In this document: piece by piece, positions 26,773 through 36,504 of the stretch | Layout: each line of letters opens with the position of its first letter | How positions within the stretch are numbered: position 1 is the first letter of the stretch | Origin: Mesorhizobium sp. NZP2298 | Lineage (GTDB): Bacteria; Pseudomonadota; Alphaproteobacteria; Rhizobiales; Rhizobiaceae | Length of the DNA stretch: 64,000 bases | NCBI RefSeq assembly: GCF_013170825.1 | Contig: NZ_CP033365.1 | Span: forward strand, 3,856,001-3,920,000 | Reading direction: 5' to 3' | Program-made: the position numbers and the translations under genes | The notes under the pieces: model-generated | Seen by the model: the letters and a program-made list of their open reading frames with translations, nothing else | Database searches by the model: none | What the model was told of the DNA's origin: nothing

Positions 26773-29700
26773 ATGGCAGACAGAACCCAGCTGAGAGTAG
26801 CCGACAACAACGACATCGCTGACGATGATCCGTTCGCGGAACTGACCAGGATCATGGGATTCGACCCGCGCCAGCCGGTCAAGCAGCAGGCGCCGGTACA
26901 GGCTCCTGTCGCCAACCAGCCCGTGCAGGAGGACGATTTCGACATCGACCTCGAAAAGGAGTTGATGGGCGAGTTCGACACTGGCGACAGTGCGGCCGCT
27001 CCATCCGTCGAGGTTCATGAGCCGACATTCGAAACGGCGGCCACGCACGCGGCCGACGATGGCCTTGCGCTGTCGCTAGACGACGACTTCCATCTGGACT
27101 TCACGGGTGCCGATGAGCAGGGGCTGGTCGCCAGCCATGCCAATCCTCACGCTGCCGAAGCCGCGCCATCCGTCGAACCTGCCTTCGACGCCGATTTCGA
27201 CAATGCCGTTGCCAGTTCGCTGGAAGACGTTTCGCCCTTCGAAGACGATCTGCCGATGGAGGACGAGCTTGCCGCGTCGCTCGATCAGGATTTCCACATC
27301 GAGGACGATACCGTCGAAGCTCGGCATGCGGTGGCCGAAGTGCCGGCGGCTGTGGAGCCCGATCATCAATTCGACGATGCGGTCGCGCTTTCGCTCGAAG
27401 ATGAGCTGATGCTTGACGACCATCCGGCGGATCAGCGCCATGTGGCTGCGACCGCGGTCGACTATTCGGAGCCGGCACCGGCCGTTGCGAATGAGGCCCA
27501 GGCGACTTCCGACGAGGATTTCACGGGTCATTTCGACGACGCCATGGCTGATGTCGACATGGATTTTGACGTTCAGGCAGACGAGCCGGTGGCCTTTGAC
27601 GCAGCGGATGCGCACGACGTGCTCGCCGATGCCGTGAACCCGGAAGGTGAGTTCTCAGGCCCCGAAGCCGTTTCGGATGATGCTTTCGATCTGACTTTGG
27701 ACGATGCGTTCGCCGAGCCTGCCGAAGAGCCGGTCGCCGAGGTTGCGGCTGCGGTCCAGCCGATGGCCCCGGCGGCGGTCATGGCCGAGCCGGTGCGGGC
27801 CAACGCAGCGGACGAACGGAGCCTCGAAGACGAATTGAACGCGCTTCTGGGCGCGATGACGGCGCGCACGCCGCCGCCGGTCAACGAGCCTGTCGTTGCT
27901 CGGCCTGTTGTAGCCCAGCCGGCTGTTGCTCTCCCTCAGGTCCATGTCGCCGCACCGGCGAAGGTCTCCGAGGAACCTGCCGATCTCGTTGGCGATCTCG
28001 ACTGGGATCTTGACGACCATGCGCCCGAGAATCCGCATCCTTCGAGTGGCGTTCACGCCGCCGATGCCGACCTCGACAATCTGCTGCTCGACGAAATTCA
28101 GGGCCAGGATCTTGGTTCGGATGCCGCTGACCATGTCGATCTCGACGATGATGCGTTCGATGCGGCCCTGGCCAGGAGTCTCGATGCGCGCCACGAGACA
28201 GCTTCCGAGCAGGATCAGGCCGATTCCTTCGATTGGCTGGCTGAACGCTCAGTGCCGACGGAGCCAACCCGTTCGTGGAGCCGCGTGACACCAGTTCCCC
28301 AGCAGCCGGCATTTGCCACGCAGCCGGCCGCTTCGATGGCGGCCAGGGCCGCCGCACCGGAAGTGGCCCCGGCAGTGGCTGTGGTGCCGACCTATCGCGC
28401 GCCCGAGCCGGTTGCGGCTGCTGCCCATGCAGCCCCTGTATCCACACCGCAGCCGCGACAGCCGTCGCGCTATGAAGAGATGCCCGATGTCGAAACTGTC
28501 GATGTGCCGGAGCGCGTCGTGGCGCTGGCGGACGATCTCGACATTCCGGAACTGCATTTCGAGGAAGATGAGCCGGCCTCGCCTGGCTATGACGATCTCG
28601 ACGCCGAGTTCGCCAGCCTTCTGACGGAAATGAATTCGGTGGAGGTCGCGCCTGCTCCAGCTGCTCCCGCAAGCAGCGCTGCCTATGCCGACGAATCCTA
28701 CAATGCCGGATTCAATTCGGGATATGAGAAGCCCAATCCGGGATATGAGAGTCTCAATCCGGGATATGAGAGGTCCAATACGGGATACCAGGCGCCGGCA
28801 TACGAAGAAGCCAAGCCTGCCTATCACACTGAAGCGCGGACCTATGCGGCGCGGCCGGCGGAAACGCCTGCTCGTGCTGCGGCGAACACTGGCTATGCCG
28901 ATGCCTCGGAAGGCTTCGATCTCGACAATCTGCCCGGCAGCCAGCCGGTCTCGCAGGCGGACGATTTCACCGTCGATGAACTCGACTACGACCCCGAACT
29001 GGACGAGGCCATGTCCGTTCCGGGTCTCGGCGAGCGGGAAGCGGCCACGTCGTCGGGCCGTCGCGGCCTGTTCATCGCTGCGATCGTCGGCGCCGTTGCG
29101 GTCGCGGGCGGTCTTGGCGCCTTTGCGTTGTCCTTCGGCGGCAAGGGCGGCAGCGAAGCTCCGGTGATCGTCAAGGCCGACAATTCGCCGATCAAGGTCA
29201 AGCCGGAAAATCCGGGCGGCACCGTGGTGCCGAACCAGGACAACAAGGTCTACGACGCGGTGGTCAAGGGCGCGAAACCCGCCGAACCGGTGCAGCAGAA
29301 GCTTGTCACCAACACCGAGGTGCCGGTGGACGTGCAGGCAAAGGATCCGGCCCGCGCCATAGATCTTTCTCCTGACCAGAGTGCTGCCGTTGGCGGAGCC
29401 GACGACGGCAACGCCTCGCCCACCGCCAATGCGGCTCCGGCCGACAATGCGGCGCCGGCGCCCAAGTCCGAGGATCGCATCGCGCAGGTGCTGCAGGATG
29501 CCGACAAGGGCACCAACACCGATGTCGTCGCCGTTGCGCCGCGCAAGGTGCGGACCATGGTTGTCAAGTCGGATGGCTCGCTGGTGCCGCGCGAGGACCC
29601 GGCGCCCGCCACACCGCAGGTCGCGGCTGCTGAGCCGACCGATCCGGCGCCGCAGCATGTCGCGCCGTCTGCCGATGCCGATCAGACCGGCACCGTGGCG

Positions 29701-30138
29701 CCTGCCGCCGCCCAGTCGGACGACGAACCGGCTCTCAAGCCGGCAGCCAAACCGGCCAAGGCCCAGTCGGCAAACACCCCGGCCAAGGTTGCGATCGCGC
29801 CGCAGCGCCCATCCGACCAGCCGGTCGACGTCGTCGGCGAGGTCAAGCCCGATCAGGTCGCTTCCATCGATCCGGCAACCACGGCGACCGGTGGCGGTTC
29901 GTGGTCGATGCAGGTTGCTTCGCAGCCTACGGTGGAAAGCGCCCAGTCGACCTACCAGGACCTGCAGCGCCGCTATGGCAGCGTGCTTGCCGGTCGCACC
30001 GCCAACATCGTCAAGGCCGAGATCGCCGGCAAGGGCACGTTCTACCGCGTCCGCGTCGCGGCCCAGTCGCGCAACGATGCCATCAACCTGTGCACCAGCT
30101 ACAAGGCGGCTGGCGGCAACTGCTTCGTCTCGCGCTAG
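26773..30138 (+). CDS. Large acidic SPOR-domain membrane protein
   Basis: A 1121-residue bitopic protein. Residues 1-760 are very acidic, Ala/Pro-rich and probably disordered, with recurring A-x-x-S-L-(E/D)-D-x-(F/L) motifs such as LALSLDDDFHLDF and VALSLEDELMLDD. A single membrane helix (GLFIAAIVGAVAVAGGLGAF) lies at about residues 766-786. The rest is periplasmic and ends in a SPOR domain (about 1043-1121: SWSMQVASQPTVESAQSTYQ, then YRVRVAAQSRNDAINLC). SPOR domains bind denuded peptidoglycan at division sites. The argS-SPOR-nagZ order is typical of rhizobia. ATG 26773 is preferred over 26749. Confidence 0.88.
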   Translation: MADRTQLRVADNNDIADDDPFAELTRIMGFDPRQPVKQQAPVQAPVANQPVQEDDFDIDLEKELMGEFDTGDSAAAPSVEVHEPTFETAATHAADDGLALSLDDDFHLDFTGADEQGLVASHANPHAAEAAPSVEPAFDADFDNAVASSLEDVSPFEDDLPMEDELAASLDQDFHIEDDTVEARHAVAEVPAAVEPDHQFDDAVALSLEDELMLDDHPADQRHVAATAVDYSEPAPAVANEAQATSDEDFTGHFDDAMADVDMDFDVQADEPVAFDAADAHDVLADAVNPEGEFSGPEAVSDDAFDLTLDDAFAEPAEEPVAEVAAAVQPMAPAAVMAEPVRANAADERSLEDELNALLGAMTARTPPPVNEPVVARPVVAQPAVALPQVHVAAPAKVSEEPADLVGDLDWDLDDHAPENPHPSSGVHAADADLDNLLLDEIQGQDLGSDAADHVDLDDDAFDAALARSLDARHETASEQDQADSFDWLAERSVPTEPTRSWSRVTPVPQQPAFATQPAASMAARAAAPEVAPAVAVVPTYRAPEPVAAAAHAAPVSTPQPRQPSRYEEMPDVETVDVPERVVALADDLDIPELHFEEDEPASPGYDDLDAEFASLLTEMNSVEVAPAPAAPASSAAYADESYNAGFNSGYEKPNPGYESLNPGYERSNTGYQAPAYEEAKPAYHTEARTYAARPAETPARAAANTGYADASEGFDLDNLPGSQPVSQADDFTVDELDYDPELDEAMSVPGLGEREAATSSGRRGLFIAAIVGAVAVAGGLGAFALSFGGKGGSEAPVIVKADNSPIKVKPENPGGTVVPNQDNKVYDAVVKGAKPAEPVQQKLVTNTEVPVDVQAKDPARAIDLSPDQSAAVGGADDGNASPTANAAPADNAAPAPKSEDRIAQVLQDADKGTNTDVVAVAPRKVRTMVVKSDGSLVPREDPAPATPQVAAAEPTDPAPQHVAPSADADQTGTVAPAAAQSDDEPALKPAAKPAKAQSANTPAKVAIAPQRPSDQPVDVVGEVKPDQVASIDPATTATGGGSWSMQVASQPTVESAQSTYQDLQRRYGSVLAGRTANIVKAEIAGKGTFYRVRVAAQSRNDAINLCTSYKAAGGNCFVSR
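28714..28797 (+). repeat. 21-bp tandem repeat inside the SPOR gene
   Basis: Four in-frame copies of a 21-base unit with core GGGATATGAGA, coding for the seven-residue unit N-(S/P/T)-G-Y-(E/Q)-x-x. The first three are nearly identical and the fourth has drifted. Likely slippage-generated linker. Confidence 0.85.
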
Positions 30139-30155
30139 GCGCCGATCAATCAATC

Positions 30156-30190
30156 AAGCCGGCGCGGTCCTCGATCGCGGCGGCTTTTTC
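30156..30190 (+). terminator. Terminator-like hairpin after the SPOR gene
   Basis: Stem AAGCCGgCGCG / CGCGgCGGCTT with one mismatch, followed by TTTTTC. Confidence 0.75.
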
Positions 30191-30287
30191 GTGTGCCCAG
30201 CGTTTTCATGTGGAAGCACTTCTGGCGTTGGACCGCATGTGATCGCAAGCGATTCCCTTTGGACGCGCGAAGCCCTAAACTCCTGAC

Positions 30288-31307
30288 ATGACCGAATCAA
30301 AATCCATGATCCTCGGCTGTGCCGGGAAATCGCTCACCCGCGAAGAAATCAATTTCTATCGCAATGAATGCCCGTGGGCCTTCATCTTGTTTGCCCGCAA
30401 CATTGGCGAGACCGAGCAGATCCGCGATCTGGTCGCCGAAATGCGCGACTGTATCGGACGCCCGGACGCGCTCGTTTTCATCGACCAGGAGGGAGGCCGG
30501 GTGCAACGCCTGCGGCCACCGCTGGCTCCCAACTATCCGGCCGGCGGGGCGCTTGGCGCGCTGTGGCGCGACGATCACGACGCCGGCGCCCGTGCCGCAT
30601 GGCTGATGGCGCGCCTGCACGCATTCGACCTGTTGCGCTACGGCATCACGGCGGATTGTCTGCCGGTGCTCGACGTGCCGATCGAAGGCGCCAGCGATGT
30701 AATCGGCGCGCGCGCCTACGGCAAGGACCCGCGCGCGGTCATCGAACTCGGCCGTGCCGCGGCCGAAGGCCTGATGTCCGGCGGTGTGCTGCCGGTGATG
30801 AAGCATATTCCGGGGCATGGCCGGGCCTTTGCCGACACGCATTTCGAGCTGCCAACGGTCGACGCTTCGCTCAGCGATCTGCAGCGGCATGATTTCGCCC
30901 CGTTCCGGGAGCTCAACCATCTGCCGATGGCAATGACGGCGCATGTCGTCTACAGCGCCATCGACCCCAACAACCCGGCGACCACCTCCGGCAAGGTCAT
31001 CGACGAGATCATCCGCCGCGAGATCGGCTTCGATGGGCTCTTGATGAGCGACGACACCTCGATGAAGGCACTTTCTGGGGATTTCCCGACAAAGGCGGCC
31101 TCGATCCTTGCGGCGGGCTGCGATCTGGTCCTTCACTGCAATGGCGTTTTCGAGGAGATGGCGGGCATCGCGTCGCGGACCAAGGGGCTTGAAGGCAAGT
31201 CTCTGGAGCGCGCAAAGCGGGCGATGACCTATATAAAGAAACACGACGCGGTCGAGGAAACCGAGATACGCGCTGAATTCGCCACCTATTTCGATGCGGT
31301 GGCCTAA
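30288..31307 (+). CDS. nagZ: Beta-N-acetylhexosaminidase (peptidoglycan recycling)
   Basis: A 339-residue glycoside hydrolase family 3 enzyme that removes GlcNAc from anhydro-muropeptides in the cytoplasm. Seen: FIDQEGGRVQRLRPP, the family's KHIPGHGRAFADTH loop with the catalytic His/Asp, and the nucleophile Asp in GLLMSDDTSMKALSG. It lies after the SPOR protein and before scpA (8-base gap), placing cell-wall turnover with chromosome-condensation genes. Confidence 0.95.
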   Translation: MTESKSMILGCAGKSLTREEINFYRNECPWAFILFARNIGETEQIRDLVAEMRDCIGRPDALVFIDQEGGRVQRLRPPLAPNYPAGGALGALWRDDHDAGARAAWLMARLHAFDLLRYGITADCLPVLDVPIEGASDVIGARAYGKDPRAVIELGRAAAEGLMSGGVLPVMKHIPGHGRAFADTHFELPTVDASLSDLQRHDFAPFRELNHLPMAMTAHVVYSAIDPNNPATTSGKVIDEIIRREIGFDGLLMSDDTSMKALSGDFPTKAASILAAGCDLVLHCNGVFEEMAGIASRTKGLEGKSLERAKRAMTYIKKHDAVEETEIRAEFATYFDAVA

Positions 31308-31315
31308 CGAGGGAA

Positions 31316-32173
31316 GTGACAGGGACAGTGGCGGAAACATTGGAAAGCAAGGCCGCGAAGGCCGCACCGATGGACCGTCTTTGGGCCGAGAATGACGATT
31401 CACGCGTCACCGGCGACCCCTCGCTGGTTGTCGACGTCGCCGGCTTCGAAGGTCCGCTCGACCTTCTCCTTCATCTCGCGCGCACCCAGAAGGTCGATCT
31501 GGCGCGCATCTCGATCCTGGCTCTGGTCGAGCAGTATCTGACGTTTGTCGAGACGGCGAGGGCGCTGCGGCTGGAGCTTGCAGCCGACTATCTGGTGATG
31601 GCGGCGTGGCTGGCGTTCCTGAAGTCGAAGCTCCTGATCCCCAAGCAGCCTGGCGAAGAAGGCGAAAGCGGCGAGGAACTGGCGGCGGTGTTGCAATTCC
31701 GTCTGAAGCGGCTCGAGGCCATGCGTGATGCGGCGTCGCGTCTCGTCAACCGCAACCGGCTCGGTCGAGACGTGTTCGCGCGCGGCATGCCCGAAATGGT
31801 CATTATCGAGAAGCGCAACACCTATTCGGCGTCGCTCTACGACCTCTTGACCGCCTACGCCCAGCAGCGGCAGAAGCAGGCGATCACCAATGTGACGATC
31901 GCCCGGCGCGGCGTCTGGTCGCTCAAGGACGCGCGCGATATCCTGACCCGGCTGATCGGCTCGCTGCGGGACTGGACGTCTCTCGACAGCTTCCTCATCC
32001 AATATATGACCAGCCCGGAAGAGCGGCGCACGGCGATCGCCAGCTCATTCGCGGCGACACTGGAACTGGTGCGCGAGCGCAAGATGGATGTGCGGCAGGA
32101 CGAGGTGTTCGCGCCGATCTATCTGCGCGACCACCGCGCACCGGTAATCAAGGCAGTCGAGGTTGCATCATGA
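31316..32173 (+). CDS. scpA: Segregation and condensation protein A (ScpA kleisin)
   Basis: A 285-residue kleisin that bridges SMC heads with ScpB. The N-terminal FEGPLDLLLHLARTQKVDLA and the Leu-rich YLVMAAWLAFLKSKLL are clear family marks, and the C-terminal winged helix follows ELVRERKMDVRQDEVFAPIY. The start is uncertain: GTG 31316 sits right after GAGGGAA, GTG 31328 after AGGGA, and ATG 31370 has GAAGG 8 bases before it. The end overlaps scpB by 4 bases (ATGA). Confidence 0.92.
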   Translation: MTGTVAETLESKAAKAAPMDRLWAENDDSRVTGDPSLVVDVAGFEGPLDLLLHLARTQKVDLARISILALVEQYLTFVETARALRLELAADYLVMAAWLAFLKSKLLIPKQPGEEGESGEELAAVLQFRLKRLEAMRDAASRLVNRNRLGRDVFARGMPEMVIIEKRNTYSASLYDLLTAYAQQRQKQAITNVTIARRGVWSLKDARDILTRLIGSLRDWTSLDSFLIQYMTSPEERRTAIASSFAATLELVRERKMDVRQDEVFAPIYLRDHRAPVIKAVEVAS

Positions 32174-32937
32174 GCGAACGCGCCAACGCTTCGGTTATCC
32201 CCTTCAAGGTGGATGATGGGCCGGATGAGGGCGATCTCGACCAGGCTTCGCCCCAGAATCCGCCACAGAATCCGGCCGAGCGCCTGCATATGGCGGAGGC
32301 GGTGCGCATGGCCGAGGCGATCGTGTTCGCCAGCGCCGAACCGGTCAGCGAAAAGCAGCTTGCCGCGCGCCTTCCCGATGGCATCAACATCGCTCTCGCA
32401 ATGGACGAGTTGCAGCAGGTCTATGCCCGGCGCGGCGTCAATCTGGTGCGGGTCGGCGACGCCTGGGCGTTCCGCACCGCCGGCGACTTGGCCTTCCTGA
32501 TGAGCCGCGACACCGTGCAGCAGCGCAAGTTGTCGCGCGCGGCGCTCGAAGTGTTGGCGATCATCGCTTACCACCAGCCGGTGACACGAGCCGAGATCGA
32601 GGACATCCGCGGTGTGGAGACCTCGAAGGGCACGCTCGACACGCTGCTCGAGACGGAATGGGTGCGCATGCGCGGCCGTCGCAAGACGCCCGGCCGTCCC
32701 GTCACCTACGGTACCACCGAAACCTTCCTCGACCATTTCGCGCTCGAGGAAATCCGCGATCTTCCCGGCATGGAGGAGTTGAAGGGCGCCGGCCTGCTTT
32801 CGGGCCGCATGCCGTCGAACTTCTCCATTCCGCAGCCGCCGGCCGACCCGGATGCGCTGACCGAGGACGAGGATCCGCTGACCGACATCGACCTCGAGGA
32901 ACTCGGCCTTTTGACGCCGCGCGTCACGGAAGATTGA
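32170..32937 (+). CDS. scpB: Segregation and condensation protein B (ScpB)
   Basis: A 255-residue partner of ScpA in the SMC complex. Twin winged-helix domains are visible: AEAIVFASAEPVSEKQLAAR in the first, and RAALEVLAIIAYHQPVTRAE with IRGVETSKGTLDTLLE and TYGTTETFLDHFAL in the second. It carries an acidic, Pro-rich C-terminal tail. The ATGA overlap with scpA implies coupled translation. Confidence 0.94.
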   Translation: MSERANASVIPFKVDDGPDEGDLDQASPQNPPQNPAERLHMAEAVRMAEAIVFASAEPVSEKQLAARLPDGINIALAMDELQQVYARRGVNLVRVGDAWAFRTAGDLAFLMSRDTVQQRKLSRAALEVLAIIAYHQPVTRAEIEDIRGVETSKGTLDTLLETEWVRMRGRRKTPGRPVTYGTTETFLDHFALEEIRDLPGMEELKGAGLLSGRMPSNFSIPQPPADPDALTEDEDPLTDIDLEELGLLTPRVTED

Positions 32938-33116
32938 CCGCAAGCGTCTATCAAAAGCGGCTTTACGTCTTTACATGCGCCGTTTGGTAGCGGGCCACCT
33001 TGCCGAAAATGCGTGACATCCGCCAGCCTTTCATAAACTCTGTCGCAGTTGTGTTTGAATCCCAACGCGAAAACGCATAGATCATCGCCAGGGAAAACAT
33101 TCGAGAGAGATTTGCT

Positions 33117-33338
33117 ATGGGTTCATTTTCGATTTGGCATTGGATGATCGTGCTGGTCATCGTGCTTCTGGTGTTCGGCCGCGGCAAGATTCCGGAGCTG
33201 ATGGGCGACATGGCCAAGGGCATCAAGAGCTTCAAGAAGGGCATGGCGGACGACGACGTCGCCGAGGACAAGCGTACCGTCGAACACCGTGCCGACGAGA
33301 CCGTTTCGGCCGTGAAGGAAAAGGCCAGCAAGAGCTGA
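33117..33338 (+). CDS. tatA: Twin-arginine translocase subunit TatA
   Basis: A 73-residue protein with one short membrane helix ([15 protein letters not shown]) followed by the [20 protein letters not shown] hinge and amphipathic helix that define TatA. The rest is a charged tail. TatA oligomers form the protein-conducting element for folded Tat substrates. First gene of tatABC, 179 bases after scpB; the promoter is probably in that gap. Confidence 0.95.
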   Translation: MGSFSIWHWMIVLVIVLLVFGRGKIPELMGDMAKGIKSFKKGMADDDVAEDKRTVEHRADETVSAVKEKASKS

Positions 33339-33367
33339 GCCAAGAGTTCTAGTCGGAACAGATTGCC

Positions 33368-34135
33368 ATGTTTGAAGTCGGCTGGACCGAAATGCTGGTG
33401 ATCGCGATCGTTATGATCGTGGTCGTCGGGCCGAAGGATTTGCCCAATATGCTGCGCACCTTCGGCCGCACGACGGCGAAGCTGCGCGCCATGGCGGCCG
33501 ATTTCCAGAAGCAGTTCAACGAAGCGCTGAAGGAAGCCGAACTCGACGACGTCAAGAAATCGGTCGACGAGCTCAGGGGCCTCAGCCCGGTTGCCGAAAT
33601 CAAGAAGCAGCTCAATCCGTTCGAACAGGCGGCGGCCGATGTGCGCGCCGGCGTCGACGCCGCGATGAAGCCGAAGCCTGCCGTTGATCCGGCTACGCCC
33701 GCCGCTTCGACGCCACAGCCGGCCGAACCGTTGAAGAATGGCGCAACGGAAATGCCTGGCGTCAATGCGGCGGGAGCTGCGGCGCCAACACCGGTTTTCC
33801 CGGCGATGACCGATGAATCGGTGGTATCGGCATCCGCGGAAGCTGCCGTGGGGCCAAAGGCATCCGCGGTCAAGAAGGTTGCCAAGTCGGCACCGGTGGC
33901 AAAAGCGCCTGCCAAGGCCTCGACATCCGCGAAGACTGCGACGGCAAAAGCCACACCAGCAGTGACGGCAAAAGCAGCACCTGCGTCCAAAGCATCGACA
34001 AAGGTCGCGACGGCAGCAAAGCCTGCAACCGCCGCTGCGACGAAGCCCGCCGCCAAGGCCGTGGCGAAAGCCGAACCGAAACCTGCCGCGGCGAAGAAGC
34101 CGGTGGCCAAAAAGACGGCTGGAGCCGCCAAGTGA
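33368..34135 (+). CDS. tatB: Twin-arginine translocase subunit TatB
   Basis: A 255-residue TatB: MFEVGWTEMLVIAIVMIVVV is the membrane helix, followed by VGPKDLPNMLRTFGRTTAKL and the amphipathic helix. The C-terminal 130 residues are a low-complexity Ala/Lys/Pro tail that is longer than in enterobacterial TatB. TatB with TatC forms the signal-peptide receptor. The stop overlaps the tatC GTG start by 4 bases. Confidence 0.94.
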   Translation: MFEVGWTEMLVIAIVMIVVVGPKDLPNMLRTFGRTTAKLRAMAADFQKQFNEALKEAELDDVKKSVDELRGLSPVAEIKKQLNPFEQAAADVRAGVDAAMKPKPAVDPATPAASTPQPAEPLKNGATEMPGVNAAGAAAPTPVFPAMTDESVVSASAEAAVGPKASAVKKVAKSAPVAKAPAKASTSAKTATAKATPAVTAKAAPASKASTKVATAAKPATAAATKPAAKAVAKAEPKPAAAKKPVAKKTAGAAK

Positions 34136-35007
34136 GCGTTTCGGACAAGGAAAAGGACGAGATCGAGAAATCGTCCGCTCCCCTGATGGAGCATCTGATC
34201 GAGCTGCGTCGGCGGCTGATCTGGTCGCTGGGCGGCTTTTTCGTCGCCTTCCTGGTTTGCTTTTTCTTCGCCAAGAAGCTGTTCAATCTTCTGGTCGTCC
34301 CGTTCAAATGGGCGACGAAATGGGCGGGGCTCGACCCGCACAAGGTCGAGTTGATCTACACCGCGCCGCAGGAGTTCTTTTTCACGCAGGTCAAGCTCGC
34401 CATGTTCGGCGGCATGGTCATCGCCTTTCCGCTGATCGCCACGCAGATCTACAAATTCATCGCGCCCGGCCTCTACAAGAACGAGCGCAACGCTTTCCTG
34501 CCGTTCCTGATCGCGTCGCCGATCCTGTTTCTGATGGGCGCCTCGCTGGTCTATTTCTTCTTCACGCCGATGGTGATGTGGTTCTTCCTTGCCATGCAGC
34601 AGGCCGGTACCGACGAGCAGGTACAGATTTCGCTGCTGCCGAAAGTGTCGGAATATCTCAGCCTGATCATGACGCTGATCTTCTCCTTCGGCCTGGTGTT
34701 CCAGCTGCCGGTGGTGACCAGCCTGATGACCCGCGTCGGCATGCTGTCGTCCAAGGCGCTGGCCGAGAAGCGCAAATGGGCGATCGTCATCGCCTTCGTC
34801 GTCGCGGCGGTGCTGACGCCGCCCGATCCGATGAGCCAGATCGGCTTGGCCATTCCAACCATCCTGCTCTACGAGGTCGCCATCTGGGCCGCGCGGTGGA
34901 TCGAGCGCAGCCAGGAGCGCGAGCGCCTGGCACGCGAGAAGCAGGAAGCCGCCGAGACCGTGGCGGACAAGGCACCGGACGAACCTCCGGCGCCGGCAGC
35001 CTCCTAA
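34132..35007 (+). CDS. tatC: Twin-arginine translocase subunit TatC
   Basis: A 291-residue six-helix membrane protein, the core Tat receptor. Seen: the N-terminal SAPLMEHLIELRRRLIWSLG with the conserved Glu and Leu-Arg-Arg, QEFFFTQVKLAMFGGMVIAF, FIAPGLYKNER, and TPPDPMSQIGLAIPTILLYE. The GTG start (34132) overlaps the tatB stop as GTGA. A charged C-terminal tail follows the last helix. Confidence 0.95.
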   Translation: MSVSDKEKDEIEKSSAPLMEHLIELRRRLIWSLGGFFVAFLVCFFFAKKLFNLLVVPFKWATKWAGLDPHKVELIYTAPQEFFFTQVKLAMFGGMVIAFPLIATQIYKFIAPGLYKNERNAFLPFLIASPILFLMGASLVYFFFTPMVMWFFLAMQQAGTDEQVQISLLPKVSEYLSLIMTLIFSFGLVFQLPVVTSLMTRVGMLSSKALAEKRKWAIVIAFVVAAVLTPPDPMSQIGLAIPTILLYEVAIWAARWIERSQERERLAREKQEAAETVADKAPDEPPAPAAS

Positions 35008-35087
35008 GAACATCAACGCGGCGGAAAACGACAACCGCCGCCCAGCCTCATCTTGCATCGGTCAAGGATGCGGTTTACGCCCTCTGA

Positions 35088-35132
35088 CTGAAACGCATCG
35101 CCATCAAGGCGGTGCGTTTCAGTTTTTGTTTT
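35088..35132 (+). terminator. Terminator after tatC
   Basis: 15-bp stem beginning CTGAAACGCATCGCC and closing GGCGGTGCGTTTCAG (one G-U pair), 5-base loop, then TTTTTGTTTT. Confidence 0.92.
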
Positions 35133-35133
35133 G

Positions 35134-35180
35134 AGCATGTCGTTGTCCCAAAACCGCTGCGCACTTTTGGGCGACATGCT
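35134..35180. repeat. Intergenic palindromic repeat (rhizobial mosaic element), tatC-serS
   Basis: AGCATGTCG / CGACATGCT at the ends and CCCAAAA / TTTTGGG inside form a long imperfect hairpin. The layout is the same as the element at 40951-40999, and such palindromes are common between genes in rhizobia. Confidence 0.75.
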
Positions 35181-35199
35181 ACCCGAGGACGGATAGACC

Positions 35200-36504
35200 A
35201 TGCTTGACATCAAATGGATTCGCGACAACCCGAAGGCCCTTGTCGAGGCGCTGGCCAAGCGCTCGTGGTCGGCGGCAGAGGCGCAGTCCACGGTCGATGA
35301 TTTGATCGCCAGGGACGAGGCGCGGCGTGAGCACGTCACCGAGCTGCAGACCAAGCAGGAGCGCCGCAACGCCGCCTCCAAGGAGATCGGCAACGCCATG
35401 CGTTCGGGCGATGCCGCCCTTGCCGAGAAACTGAAAGCCGAAGTCGGCGAGATCAAGACCTTTATCCAGAATGGCGAGGCGCGCGAACGCGAGCTCGACA
35501 AGGCGCTGAACGATGCGCTGGCGGTGCTGCCCAACGTGCCGTTCGACGATGTGCCGGTCGGCAAGGACGAGCACGACAATGTCGTCAAGCACGTCGTCGG
35601 CAAGGTGCCGACGCGGCCGAACTGGGTGAAGGAACATTTCGAGATCGGCGAAGCGCTCGGGATGATGGATTTCGAGCGGGCAGCAAAGCTGTCGGGCTCG
35701 CGCTTCACCGTGCTGAAGAGCGGCCTGGCGCGGATGGAACGCGCGATTGGCCAGTTCATGCTCGACCTGCACACGACCGAACATGGCTATGAGGAAGTCA
35801 TCCCGCCGCTGATGGTCCGCGACGAGGTGCTTTTCGGCACCAACCAACTGCCGAAGTTCGAGGAGGATCTGTTCTTCACGCCGCACGGGGAGGGCAGGCT
35901 TGGCCTGATCCCCACCGCCGAGGTGCCGCTTACCAATCTCGTGCGCGAGGAAATCACAGCGTATGAAAAACTGCCGCTGCGCTACACGGCGCTGACGCCT
36001 TGCTTCCGCTCGGAAGCAGGCTCGGCCGGACGCGACACGCGCGGCATGCTGCGTCAGCACCAGTTCTACAAGGTCGAGCTGGTGTCGATCACCGACCAGG
36101 AATCATCGCTTGCCGAGCATGAGCGGATGACTGAGTGTGCCGAGGAAGTGCTGAAGCGCCTGGAGCTGCCGTTCCGCACCATGGTGCTGTGCACCGGTGA
36201 CATGGGTTTTGGCGCGCGCAAGACATATGACATCGAGGTCTGGCTGCCCGGCCAGAACGCCTATCGCGAAATCTCGTCCTGCTCGGTCTGCGGCGATTTC
36301 CAGGCGCGCCGCATGGACGCCCGCTACAAGGACAAGGATGGCAAGGGCAATCGCTTCGTCCATACGCTCAACGGTTCGGGCACCGCTGTCGGCCGCGCTC
36401 TCATAGCTGTCATCGAAAACTACCAGAATGAGGATGGCAGCGTAACCATTCCTGAAGTGCTGCGCCCTTACATGGGCGGTCTGGAAAAGATCGAATCGAA
36501 ATAA
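35200..36504 (+). CDS. serS: Seryl-tRNA synthetase
   Basis: A 434-residue class II synthetase. The N-terminal two-helix coiled-coil arm that grips tRNA-Ser spans about residues 30-105. Motif 2 is [20 protein letters not shown] and motif 3 is [20 protein letters not shown]. The TAA stop overlaps the surE ATG by one base (TAATG), starting a serS-surE-pcm chain. Confidence 0.97.
   Translation: MLDIKWIRDNPKALVEALAKRSWSAAEAQSTVDDLIARDEARREHVTELQTKQERRNAASKEIGNAMRSGDAALAEKLKAEVGEIKTFIQNGEARERELDKALNDALAVLPNVPFDDVPVGKDEHDNVVKHVVGKVPTRPNWVKEHFEIGEALGMMDFERAAKLSGSRFTVLKSGLARMERAIGQFMLDLHTTEHGYEEVIPPLMVRDEVLFGTNQLPKFEEDLFFTPHGEGRLGLIPTAEVPLTNLVREEITAYEKLPLRYTALTPCFRSEAGSAGRDTRGMLRQHQFYKVELVSITDQESSLAEHERMTECAEEVLKRLELPFRTMVLCTGDMGFGARKTYDIEVWLPGQNAYREISSCSVCGDFQARRMDARYKDKDGKGNRFVHTLNGSGTAVGRALIAVIENYQNEDGSVTIPEVLRPYMGGLEKIESK

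Noticed and set aside
28249..30153. 634-residue minus-strand open frame
   Set aside because: It is opposite the SPOR gene; its Arg-rich, low-complexity sequence is typical of GC-rich antisense frames.
33349..35058. 569-residue minus-strand open frame
   Set aside because: It lies opposite tatB and tatC, which are certain.
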